From Lacticaseibacillus parakribbianus (GTDB lineage: Bacteria; Bacillota; Bacilli; Lactobacillales; Lactobacillaceae), in NCBI RefSeq assembly GCF_025490915.1, contig NZ_JANQBA010000003.1, positions 1 to 64,000 on the forward strand: DNA of 64,000 nucleotides. Direction: 5' to 3'. A model generated the notes under the pieces. It made no database searches, was not told the origin of the DNA, and saw nothing but the letters and a program-made list of their open reading frames with translations. The first letter of the stretch is position 1. Every line of letters begins with the position of its first letter. Positions 53,129-60,483 of this stretch are shown one piece after another. A program made the position numbers and the translations under genes.

Positions 53129-54299
53129 GCTCGATTGTCACCGGCCAGGCGACGGTCCCCGCCGCCGCCAGCGTCCGGATGCGGTTGAACAGCAGCAGCA
53201 GCCAGCCGAAGCCGATCGCAAACCCCTGAATCTCAAACGCGGTCAAAGACGGCCAGCGAAAAATGCGAAACCCCAGGTTCAGCGCCATCAGAATCGCCCC
53301 GGCGGCGTAGGAGCCCCACAGGAACTCGCGGGTCACGCCGGGCAACAGCCACCGCAGCCCGACGATCAGAATCGTGATCATCGTCACCAGCATCCCCGCC
53401 ACCTCGTCGTGCAACAGGTGCCAGGCCGCGTCGTTGGGGAACACCCCGACCAGCCCGAGGTCGATGGCAATCAGCGTCAAAATCACGCGCAGCGCCGTCA
53501 GCCGCCAGTTGTGCGGGTACTTCGCATGCAGCAGCACGAACAAGTAGTCGATCAAGGCGATCATGAGCAGCGCCGACATCAGTAGCGTCAGGTTGAACTG
53601 CCAGGCGTTGCTGGCCATGGTCGTGCCCAAAAAGCTCAGGTTGTACTGCCACCACTGGCGCTGCCCGTTGGCCGCCATCGAGATCACGACCCCGGCGATG
53701 ATTACCACGGTCAACAGCATCGTCAGGGCCCGGGCGTCGATGGTCAACGCCGCCCCCACCATGAACGCGTTGGCGATGGTCAAAAACACCATGAACACCA
53801 GGGCCGCGGTGATGCGGTCGAACGACGCGCCGGGGAACATCTGGCCAAACACCCAAAACAGGCCGACCAACGACTCCCCTAAGATCACGACAAAGGCCAA
53901 CAGCACCGCCGGTAGGTTGCGCCAATACAGCCTTGGCGCCAGGCGGTCCGCGCTGTCCTTGCGGTTTTTAATGAAGAAACCGGCGAACAAAAGCGTCCCG
54001 GACACCAGGCCGCAGCCGATCACGAAGCTGGCGATCGAGTAATCGCCGCCGGTCAGCCACAACACCGGGTAGCCCTGGCTGAGCCAGTACAGGTAGACCC
54101 CCAGCGTCACCACCGCCGACACGATCAGCGGCCACACCAGAAACAGGCCGCGGCTGCGCAGCCGCTCGGCCTGTGGTGGGCGAATCACCACCTGGTTGTT
54201 GTCCACCACCAGCTGCATCTCCGTGCCGGCGTCAACGCCCAGCTGCTGACACACCACGGCCGGCAGCCGCACGGTCTGCCGCGTTACTTTATCTTGCAT
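53112..54299 (-). CDS. AbrB-like domain fused to a DUF998-like membrane protein
   Basis: 395 residues. ATG 54299 follows GGAGGAG; the GTG at 54311 precedes it. Residues 1-50 form a SpoVT/AbrB-type swapped-hairpin domain (RQTVRLPAVVCQQLGVDAGTEMQLVVDNNQVVIRP). Eight to ten membrane helices follow, in a pattern like DUF998. The AbrB part normally binds DNA or acts as an antitoxin, so here a DNA-binding-type fold appears tethered to the membrane. Function unknown. Confidence 0.75.
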   Translation of the reverse strand: MQDKVTRQTVRLPAVVCQQLGVDAGTEMQLVVDNNQVVIRPPQAERLRSRGLFLVWPLIVSAVVTLGVYLYWLSQGYPVLWLTGGDYSIASFVIGCGLVSGTLLFAGFFIKNRKDSADRLAPRLYWRNLPAVLLAFVVILGESLVGLFWVFGQMFPGASFDRITAALVFMVFLTIANAFMVGAALTIDARALTMLLTVVIIAGVVISMAANGQRQWWQYNLSFLGTTMASNAWQFNLTLLMSALLMIALIDYLFVLLHAKYPHNWRLTALRVILTLIAIDLGLVGVFPNDAAWHLLHDEVAGMLVTMITILIVGLRWLLPGVTREFLWGSYAAGAILMALNLGFRIFRWPSLTAFEIQGFAIGFGWLLLLFNRIRTLAAAGTVAWPVTIELDKLD

Positions 54300-54583
54300 A
54301 AGCTCCTCCACTCCCGAGGCGAACCCCTCTTGCTCACATTATAACGTATTCGGCCGCACGGTGGCACCGGGGTCAAGACCGTGTCGCGGGGCCGGGCGGC
54401 GGGATTGCGTCGCTGGGGCCGGTGTCGGGTCGCTCGCAATAACGTCAGTCGAATGACACGGCCTGTCACCGAAGACCACCGGCAGCCGAATGCCGGACGG
54501 GGTCGGTCGCCAGCGGCTACGGCCCGGCGAAGGACGGGGCCGAGCTCGCCCCCTCCGGTGAGCGAACCGCACCGACGGCAAAC

Positions 54584-54611
54584 GGCACCCGGGTCGCGTG
54601 ACCCGGGTGCC
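54584..54611. terminator. GC hairpin downstream of pyrD
   Basis: GGCACCCGGGTC pairs with GACCCGGGTGCC. The U-tract is weak on both strands. The remaining gene-free GC-rich spacer 54312-54694 shows no gene. Confidence 0.6.
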
Positions 54612-54694
54612 GCTTGTGTGTGGCGCCGACCGGCTTGGCCGCTCACCCCAAGTCGCGGTTCTGGCAGGCCGGAACGCGGCTTGGCAGCGTCGCC

Positions 54695-55636
54695 CTAGTC
54701 CAGCGTCTTGAGCTTGCCGCGGAAGTCGGCAATCGTGTTGTAGCCCTTCAGCGCCATGATGGAATCGAGCTCTTGGGCGATGCGCTTGAACACCGCCGTG
54801 CCCTCGTAGCCGAACTGGGTGCCGATCTGAAGCATCGAGGCGCCGCACAAAATGTGCTCGAAGGCGTCGCGCCCGTTCAGGATGCCGCCGACGCCGACCA
54901 CCGCGATTTCGGGTTTCAGGCGCTGCGACAGGGCCCGGACGTTGGCCAAGGCGGTTGGCTTGACGCTGGCGCCACCGATGCCGCCGAACCCGCCCTTGGG
55001 CCGAATCGCGACGGTTTCGGTCTCCGCGTTGACCACTAGGCCGTTGCCGACGCTGTTGATGGTGGTGACGAAGGTCAGCGGGTACTGGTTCAGCACCGCG
55101 GCGATCGCGTCAAAATGGGCCAGGTCGAAGTACGGCGGCAGCTTGACGCCCAGCGGTTTGTCGTAAAACGCGAACACCGCGTCCAGCGTTTTGGCCGTCT
55201 GCTCGAAGTCGTAGCCGGTTTGCGGATGCCCCGGGACGTTGGGACAAGAGAGGTTCAGCTCGACGAAGCCGCGGTACTCGGAGGCCTGAATCTCGTGTAG
55301 CATCGCCAGGTTGTCTTCCAGGCTGGTGCCGGCGATCGACAGGAACTGCGTGGCGGTCGGCCGCTTGATCTGATCGGCCAGCACGTAATCCAGGTAGTAG
55401 GCCAGGCCGTTGTTCGGCAGCCCCATCGAGTTGAAGCTGCCGTGCGGCAAGGTGGTCATGCGCGGCTCAGGATTGCCCGGCCGCTTGTTCGGCGTTGCAC
55501 TTTTGGTCACGTAGGTGCCGGCGGCGGAGGCCACCAGCGCGTCGAGGTCACGCGCAGACTGGCAGCGGATCCCCGCGGCGTTCATCAGGCAGGTGCTGAA
55601 GCGGCGGCCGGCGATGGTCGTAGCAAGTGTAGACAT
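54695..55636 (-). CDS. pyrD: Dihydroorotate dehydrogenase, class 1A type
   Basis: 313 residues. ATG 55636 follows AAGGAGATCGATGAA. FMN-enzyme motifs: MNAAGI, the substrate loop HGSFNSMGLPNNG, the catalytic Cys in ELNLSCPNVPG (about 130), GVKLPPYFD, INSVGNG, GGFGGIGG and VGVGGI. The size and catalytic Cys fit class 1A enzymes, which are cytosolic and use fumarate. It makes orotate in pyrimidine synthesis. It stands apart from other pyr genes, as class 1A genes often do in lactic acid bacteria. Confidence 0.94.
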   Translation of the reverse strand: MSTLATTIAGRRFSTCLMNAAGIRCQSARDLDALVASAAGTYVTKSATPNKRPGNPEPRMTTLPHGSFNSMGLPNNGLAYYLDYVLADQIKRPTATQFLSIAGTSLEDNLAMLHEIQASEYRGFVELNLSCPNVPGHPQTGYDFEQTAKTLDAVFAFYDKPLGVKLPPYFDLAHFDAIAAVLNQYPLTFVTTINSVGNGLVVNAETETVAIRPKGGFGGIGGASVKPTALANVRALSQRLKPEIAVVGVGGILNGRDAFEHILCGASMLQIGTQFGYEGTAVFKRIAQELDSIMALKGYNTIADFRGKLKTLD

Positions 55637-55742
55637 TTCATCGATCTCCTTTTGGCTGACTGACTTATCCTGCCTATCGTACACGTTCTGGCGCCGACTT
55701 GCACCCGCTTTCGCCGGAAAATCGCAAAAAATGCGAACAAAA

Positions 55743-55772
55743 AAAGGCCGAGCCCGATTTGGGTTCGGCCTT
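55743..55772. terminator. Terminator downstream of the Hsp20 pair
   Basis: AAGGCCGAGCCC pairs with GGGTTCGGCCTT, flanked by long A- and T-runs, so it works on either strand. Confidence 0.82.
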
Positions 55773-55805
55773 TCCACAGCGGCAGCTGAGAAGACAATTA
55801 TTGGA

Positions 55806-56030
55806 GTGAGCGGCGGAGGAGCCGCCGGGAGTCCGTTCGGGCTCCGCGGTGCAACGCCAGCGCTAGGCTAGCCGACTCGCTAAATTCGCGCCGCGCCACC
55901 CTCTCTAACGCGTTCCACCGAGCAACGCGGGTGCGGCTGGCTACGCACCGCCACTCGGGACGAAGACCACGTCCCAAGCGTCGGCGCTAGGCTAGCCGAC
56001 CCGCTAAAGGCGCTCGGCTCCACGCTCTAA
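55806..56030 (-). repeat. Hairpin repeat family 1, one full and one partial inverted copy
   Basis: Read on the minus strand, the full copy (56030-55909) opens at the Hsp20 stop with GAGCGTGGAGCCGAGCGCC and closes GCTCGGTGGAAC. Its outer stem CCGAGC/GCTCGG matches the 39.6 kb copy. The partial copy (55908-55806) starts AGAGAGGGTGG, carries GGCTAGCCTAGCGCTGGCG and then diverges. Confidence 0.82.
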
Positions 56031-56458
56031 TTAATCTCAATCGTGTGCGGGTTCTTTGGGGTTTCCGTCAGCTTTGGCAGGGTGATGGTCAGGACGCCAT
56101 CCGCGTACTTGGCCGCGATGTTGGCCTCGTCGACGTTCGGCAGGCGGTAGCTGCGGCTCATCGCGCCGTAGCTGCGCTCGCTCATCAAGACGTTGCCCTG
56201 CTTGTCTTCGTGGTCGTTGAAGTCATCCTTTTTCACGCTGATCGACAAGATGTTGTCTTGGTAGTTCAGCTTGATGTCGTTCTTCTCGATGCCCGGCACG
56301 TCGACCTTGGCCACGTATGACTTGTCGTTCTCCTTGATGTCGGTCTTGAGCACCTTGCTAGTTTCGGTCGGCACGAAGTTATCAAAGAAGCGCCGCCCCA
56401 TGTCAAAGAATGGATCCGTCATCCAGTCATTGCGATTCATCAAATCATTAGCCATCAT
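56027..56458 (-). CDS. Small heat-shock protein (Hsp20)
   Basis: 143 residues. ATGATG start after GGAAGGA. An N-terminal region MANDLMNRNDWMTDPFFDMG precedes the alpha-crystallin domain (about 40-130) with VDVPGIEKNDIKLNYQDNILSIS and the closing GVLTITLPK signature, then the C-terminal IxI-like IEIN. An ATP-independent holdase in the cytosol. It is the second of two tandem paralogues. A palindrome lies in the 195-base gap upstream. Confidence 0.95.
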   Translation of the reverse strand: MMANDLMNRNDWMTDPFFDMGRRFFDNFVPTETSKVLKTDIKENDKSYVAKVDVPGIEKNDIKLNYQDNILSISVKKDDFNDHEDKQGNVLMSERSYGAMSRSYRLPNVDEANIAAKYADGVLTITLPKLTETPKNPHTIEIN

Positions 56459-56608
56459 GAATTCCTTCCTTTCCAAACCGGCGGGACGTCTATCGCCCCA
56501 CCCAAATCTTTTTCCGACAAAACAGCTTGGCCTTATCGCCAAATTCATGCTAACAACACGGCCGCGGCCGTCGCAACTTTGCGGCTTGCGGAATTGGCAG
56601 CAGCGCCT

Positions 56609-56630
56609 GGCCTGCAACTGTCTGCAGGCC
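56609..56630. other. Hairpin between the two hsp20 genes
   Basis: GGCCTGCA pairs with TGCAGGCC around six bases, without a U-run. It may reduce read-through from the CIRCE promoter into the second gene. Confidence 0.45.
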
Positions 56631-56653
56631 GCGCCGGCTTTCCGCGCCTTCTG

Positions 56654-57073
56654 TTACTGAATGTCGATGTGGTGGTCGCCGGTCGAACTGCCCGTGAGCT
56701 TCGGCAGCGTCACGGTCAAAACGCCCAGGGCCAGCGTCGCGGTGATGTCTTGGGCCGCGACGTTCGGGATACGGAAGCCGCGGCTGACGCGGTCCGTTTT
56801 GCGTTCGCGCAGCACCGCGCCTGCCGCGTCGTCCTCAGTCGCCTTGGCGCCGACGGTCAACACGTTGTCCTGGTAGTTCAGCCAGATGTCTTGCTTGTCG
56901 CGGCCCGGCACGTTGATCTTGAGCACGTAGGCGTCGGCCGACTCGGTGATGTCCGTCGGCAGCCCGGCGTCACCGGTCGATGGCAGGACCCCGCCGAAAA
57001 AGCGCCGGCCCAACGCGTCGAAGAACGGATCCGCCAGCCAATCATTAGTCATCAATACGTCATTTGCCATCAT
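56654..57073 (-). CDS. Small heat-shock protein (Hsp20), CIRCE-controlled
   Basis: 139 residues. ATGATG start after AAGGGAGAATTC. It shares the MANDxxMxNDW-DPFFD N-terminus with its downstream paralogue. The alpha-crystallin domain has INVPGRDKQDIWLNYQDNVLTVG and GVLTVTLPK, and the protein ends HHIDIQ. Ala-rich and less acidic than the other copy. Directly downstream of a promoter overlapping a perfect CIRCE, so HrcA repression with heat induction is expected. Confidence 0.95.
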   Translation of the reverse strand: MMANDVLMTNDWLADPFFDALGRRFFGGVLPSTGDAGLPTDITESADAYVLKINVPGRDKQDIWLNYQDNVLTVGAKATEDDAAGAVLRERKTDRVSRGFRIPNVAAQDITATLALGVLTVTLPKLTGSSTGDHHIDIQ

Positions 57074-57134
57074 GAATTCTCCCTTTCATTCCGTGCGGCG
57101 CCTCTCAACGCCCCACCTCTTGTTTACATAACCC

Positions 57135-57163
57135 ATGTTAGTGCGATTTAGCACTCGTGTCAA
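57135..57163 (-). promoter_or_regulatory. hsp20 promoter
   Basis: TTGACA (57158-57163) and TAACAT (57135-57140) lie 17 bases apart. The -35 box falls within the CIRCE spacer. Confidence 0.75.
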
Positions 57164-57174
57164 TCGAGTGCTAA
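57148..57174. promoter_or_regulatory. CIRCE operator (HrcA site)
   Basis: TTAGCACTC, nine bases, GAGTGCTAA: a perfect match to the consensus. Confidence 0.97.
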
Positions 57175-57201
57175 CGAAAAATTGCACCTCTCTACCACCG
57201 G

Positions 57202-58476
57202 CTAGTAGAACTCAAGTACAGGCTGGTCTGACGGCGTTTTGAGAGGCTTACGTGGCTTAGACGGCTGGGGAGCGGTTTCAGCTGACCGTCCTTCTGACTT
57301 CCCAGCAGGTGTTTTCGGCTCATCGCCTTTCATGTACTTAGCAAAGGCATCCGCGGCCTCTGTCTTTACATCTTTACTGATATGCGCGTAGACCCTCAGT
57401 GTAATCTCAGGGGACTCATGGCCTACCAGATGCTGTACGGTGCTTACACTCGCGCCAGAGATAAGCATGTTACTGATATAGCTGTGTCGGAACTTGTGGA
57501 TTGAGATAGCAGGCTTTAGATTGTTGTCATCAATAATCTTCTTGAGGCGGTACGGGATGGTGGCCTTAGCAATGTGCTTGTTTTGTCGCCCATTAAAGAC
57601 ATACTGCTTAGTGCCTTCATTTTTCCAGCCCTTGATGATGAGCTCTTTTGCCTGTAGCTCTTTCCAGTCCTTCAGTACCTTTACAGTCTCCCCATCTAAT
57701 GGGACCACCCGGTTACCAGCTGGGGTCTTAGGTGGTTCAATCTTGCCACCCTTTACCTCTCTACTGTTAGACAGGGTTTTGGTCACCTTGATAGCACAAG
57801 CTACCAAGTCCACATCACCCCACTGCAAGGCAATTAGCTCACCATGCCGTAACCCCGTGTATGCCAAGGTGCGGAAAATCGCGTAGTCCTTTAAGTTAGT
57901 ATCACGGTCAATGCAACTGAAGAACTTATCCATCTGGTCCTTGTCCCAGAAAAGGTCTTCATCCTGTCCCTTGCGATGAGGGATTGGTGCAGACAGCCCT
58001 TTGGTGGGGTCTACCTTAGCCAGCTGTGATGCAATCGCAAACTTGAACACGGCCCGGGTGAAGCCCAGTGCGTCGTTCGCTAGGTACTCAGAACGCTTTT
58101 TCCAGCCGGTTATGGCTTTTACAATGTCTTCCCGCCGGATGTAGCCAATGCGCATCTGACCAATAGATGGGTACACATATTGTTCGATTGCCAGCCTTCT
58201 ATCAATCTTAGTAGACTCACGCATGTTTAGCTTGCGCTCTTCCCAATACTTTTCTGCCACATACTTAAATGTCAGCTTAGAGGGCTCGCGCACGTTCTTG
58301 TGTTCGTCAATGTCAGACTGCATCTTAGTAGCCGCCATGCGTGCGGCCTTTTCAGTGCTGAATCCCCGGCGGGTGGTTGTTTCCTTCTTGCCTGTTGCAG
58401 GGTTCACCCCTTTGTAAATCTTAAAGTAGTACTGAGTGCTCCCGTCTTTCGTTGTGTATGCTTTAATAGTTGCCAT
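57202..58476 (-). CDS. int: Prophage tyrosine-recombinase integrase
   Basis: 424 residues. An N-terminal AP2-like arm-binding domain (YYFKIYKGVNPATGKKETTTRRGFST), a core SAM-like domain (about 60-165), then the catalytic domain with Arg in AYTGLRHGEL, HKFRHSY, LVGHESPE and the Tyr in RVYAHISK. About 40 extra Pro/Lys-rich residues follow the Tyr. It catalyses phage integration. The gene end points at the host hsp20 side, where the left attachment site should lie (about 57175-57201). Confidence 0.95.
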   Translation of the reverse strand: MATIKAYTTKDGSTQYYFKIYKGVNPATGKKETTTRRGFSTEKAARMAATKMQSDIDEHKNVREPSKLTFKYVAEKYWEERKLNMRESTKIDRRLAIEQYVYPSIGQMRIGYIRREDIVKAITGWKKRSEYLANDALGFTRAVFKFAIASQLAKVDPTKGLSAPIPHRKGQDEDLFWDKDQMDKFFSCIDRDTNLKDYAIFRTLAYTGLRHGELIALQWGDVDLVACAIKVTKTLSNSREVKGGKIEPPKTPAGNRVVPLDGETVKVLKDWKELQAKELIIKGWKNEGTKQYVFNGRQNKHIAKATIPYRLKKIIDDNNLKPAISIHKFRHSYISNMLISGASVSTVQHLVGHESPEITLRVYAHISKDVKTEAADAFAKYMKGDEPKTPAGKSEGRSAETAPQPSKPRKPLKTPSDQPVLEFY

Positions 58477-58495
58477 TTTATTTTCTCCCTTGTCT

Positions 58496-58513
58496 ACGCT
58501 GGCAGGCAGTGAC
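58496..58513. repeat. 18-bp direct repeat, copy 1
   Basis: ACGCTGGCAGGCAGTGAC, identical to 59340-59357, just upstream of int. Confidence 0.95.
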
Positions 58514-58530
58514 TTGGGTAAATCTAATGG

Positions 58531-58905
58531 CTAGTTCTCTTCTGGTTCTACCATCGACTTAACAACGGTGCGCATTGTGCTTATCTGTTGGCTAGTCAGA
58601 GCTTTTCTTTTCCAACTGTAAGCAACATCATCTGTTGCGAGGTCTACACTCTTCACCTTTTTTGGCTTATCCGCGGATGCTTCCTTGAGCATTTTTTCAG
58701 AGTTCACTCGTTTTGCAACCTTGGTCTCTGGATACTGATTAAGCGCCCACATGATTGCATCCATTGACTGGCGCTTAGGTTCTCGCGTGCCATTTTCATA
58801 TGACTGAATAGAGGATAGGGACAACCCCGCCGCCTCTGCTAGGTCTTTCTGAGTCAGTCTTCTACTTGCTCGCATTGACTTAATCAATTCACCGGATTCA
58901 CTCAC
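58531..58905 (-). CDS. Phage XRE-family repressor (CI-like, short)
   Basis: 124 residues, GTG start after GGGAGGTGCAGAA. An N-terminal HTH (about 5-60) contains RLTQKDLAEAAGLSLSSIQSYENGTREP. The remainder is Lys-rich, with no peptidase catalytic Ser/Lys pair, so it is not a self-cleaving CI. Divergent from the excisionase-like gene across 146 bases. It probably represses the rightward early promoter. Confidence 0.85.
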   Translation of the reverse strand: MSESGELIKSMRASRRLTQKDLAEAAGLSLSSIQSYENGTREPKRQSMDAIMWALNQYPETKVAKRVNSEKMLKEASADKPKKVKSVDLATDDVAYSWKRKALTSQQISTMRTVVKSMVEPEEN

Positions 58906-58961
58906 TTCTGCACCTCCCTGAAATTTGTGTGTAAAACGTGCTACTTTGTGTTCTTTTAGTG

Positions 58962-58990
58962 TTGACCCACCAAAAACATCGTGTTACTCT
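58962..58990 (+). promoter_or_regulatory. Rightward early phage promoter
   Basis: TTGACC (58962-58967) and TACTCT (58985-58990), 17 bases apart. TTGTACAA motifs downstream (about 59017 and 59041) are possible operator half-sites. Confidence 0.6.
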
Positions 58991-59051
58991 GTACCTGTAA
59001 GAAAATAGTAGCACAAACTTGTACAAATAGGAAGGGAGAGGTTGTACAAAA

Positions 59052-59333
59052 ATGACACAAAACACATTGAGCTCGCTGTTGTCTGAAGAGTACCAGCAAC
59101 AGTTGGTGGATAACCTGACTGAGCTGATGCAGGAAGCGGTGAAACACATGGGCGATGCTCCCAAGCAATATCCAGAATGGATGGATGGGAAGCTGGCGGC
59201 AGAGTACGTTGGTGTCAGCCGTACCACGCTGTCCAACTGGATTAAGCTGGGTCTTGCGTATAGCAAGGTGAACACCCAAGCGCGGTTCCGTAAATCAGAC
59301 TTAGATGGGTTCTTGATGCAACACAGTTACTAA
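59052..59333 (+). CDS. Excisionase-like HTH protein
   Basis: 93 residues. GAGAGGTTGTACAAAA precedes the ATG. An N-terminal helix is followed by a winged-helix segment WMDGKLAAEYVGVSRTTLSNWIKLGLAYSKV, then ARFRKSDLDGFL, the MerR/excisionase pattern. First rightward gene opposite the repressor, so it may act as excisionase or Cro-like switch. Confidence 0.8.
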   Translation: MTQNTLSSLLSEEYQQQLVDNLTELMQEAVKHMGDAPKQYPEWMDGKLAAEYVGVSRTTLSNWIKLGLAYSKVNTQARFRKSDLDGFLMQHSY

Positions 59334-59339
59334 AATCAC

Positions 59340-59357
59340 ACGCTGGCAGGCAGTGAC
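59340..59357. repeat. 18-bp direct repeat, copy 2
   Basis: ACGCTGGCAGGCAGTGAC, same orientation as the copy at 58496, six bases after the stop of the HTH gene. Confidence 0.95.
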
Positions 59358-59428
59358 CGTACCACTACCCTAAATGCTTCTGCATAAATGCACCACAACC
59401 TGCCTCACCCCACAGAAAGGACAACCAC

Positions 59429-59722
59429 ATGATTAATGACACCGCAGTAGCCGACTACATCACCGGATTGGCCATCCTCGCTCACAGCTTGCCTGCTGGC
59501 TTGAGAGACGCCAATGGTGACAACCTACAGGCCGACATGGTCCAGAGCCTGAGAGACCTAGCCGCAGAGCTGGGCGTGAGCGCAGAGGTTCGCTGGGACG
59601 TGCAGGGCGAGCCCGATGACGTGGCAGTAGTTGACCGCTCGCTACTCCAACATCTCAAGCAGGCTGGCGACACGCTAACCATGCTGCTCGAATCCACCCC
59701 AGGAGGCCCAGCTGATGATTGA
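59429..59722 (+). CDS. Small phage protein of unknown function
   Basis: 97 residues. ATG after AGAAAGGACAACCAC. Acidic and mostly helical (ITGLAILAHSLPAGLRD, SLRDLAAELGVSAEV, LLQHLKQAGDTLTML). No recognised family. The stop overlaps the start of a 27-codon frame (59714-59797, MIDAIFATLVTRC...), which has AGGAGG upstream but ends inside a palindrome and may not be real. Confidence 0.6.
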   Translation: MINDTAVADYITGLAILAHSLPAGLRDANGDNLQADMVQSLRDLAAELGVSAEVRWDVQGEPDDVAVVDRSLLQHLKQAGDTLTMLLESTPGGPADD

Positions 59723-59759
59723 CGCCATCTTCGCCACCCTAGTTACCCGCTGTTCGCCT

Positions 59760-59804
59760 CACGTTTCAAACATCATTAGTGGACAATACAGTGTTTGAAA
59801 CGTG
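59760..59804. repeat. Perfect 12-bp inverted repeat in the prophage
   Basis: CACGTTTCAAAC and GTTTGAAACGTG are separated by 21 bases. It could be an operator, a recombination or replication site, or a processing stem at the start of the RNA region. Confidence 0.85.
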
Positions 59805-59829
59805 AATCCCAGTAGCAGAGGAGCACCTC

Positions 59830-59871
59830 ATGCAAGACACAGAAAAAGCCGCCAAGCGCGCCAACGCTTAA
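59830..59871 (+). CDS. Possible 13-codon peptide, or stub of a lost gene
   Basis: MQDTEKAAKRANA, with AGAGGAGCACCTC before the ATG. The good ribosome site on a tiny frame suggests a truncated early gene or a leader peptide. Low confidence. Confidence 0.3.
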   Translation: MQDTEKAAKRANA

Positions 59872-59879
59872 CGGCCCAA

Positions 59880-60450
59880 CTAACTGAATAGTTGAAGCTC
59901 ACAACCTACGCCAATAGGTTAGAACCTGTGTATCTGATAGGATACGGGTCCATTGTACCACGTGAGCTCTGTTGATGCTCATGCCCTGCGCATCGTCGAA
60001 TCAAAGTCAGGTGGTCAGCTAGAGCCGATGCAATAAGTCCAGCCGGTGTGAGGGAGCAGTCACCTCTCATATCGTCATATACGGGCGTCTACGGCCCGCC
60101 GGACTCAAAATGGTAAACGGTAGGGTGTGGACGTTCTGCGTGCAGAGATGCACGGGGGTTCATCCAGCCAATCAACCTAATCGCGGTGTCTACACGAGTC
60201 AGACCGCACGTCGTAAAGACAGATAAACCTCAGACTCGGGTTGATGGTGTCCTGGGCAGAACTGGGGCTGAGAATGGATGTCTGTTGGATTCGACGTGAT
60301 AATCACGCGATGATAGCGGGGCTGTGTATGGAATCGGGGCTTGGCCCCACACAGTCGGCCTTCTGGTCGAGGGGGTAGCTATCAGGAATTCCACAGCCCC
60401 CGGAATTGGCACACATAAGCACTTGAGGATGCACTAGCCTAGATACAACA
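59880..60450 (+). ncRNA. Candidate large structured phage RNA (GOLLD/ROOL-like class), about 570 nt
   Basis: No credible ORF but many nested stems. AGCTCAC/GTGAGCT encloses AACCTA/TAGGTT and GTATC/GATAC, a three-way junction. AGTCC/GGACT encloses GGGC-GCCC-type stems. CGTGCA-GAGA-TGCACG is capped by a GNRA loop. ATCAACC/GGTTGAT encloses GAGTC/GACTC. CTGTGT/ACACAG encloses GGGGCTTGGCCCC. The GNRA loop and a U-G pair fit the plus strand. Large ornate RNAs (GOLLD, ROOL) are known in Lactobacillales prophages near lysis genes; membership here is inference. Confidence 0.55.
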
Positions 60451-60451
60451 A

Positions 60452-60480
60452 AAGCCCCGGCCATTTAGGTCGAGGCTATT
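60452..60480. terminator. Terminator between the RNA candidate and the lysin gene
   Basis: GCCCCGGCC pairs with GGTCGAGGC (one mismatch, one wobble). On the minus strand it is followed by TTTTGTTG, on the plus strand by TATTTGTTT. Confidence 0.7.
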
Positions 60481-60483
60481 TGT

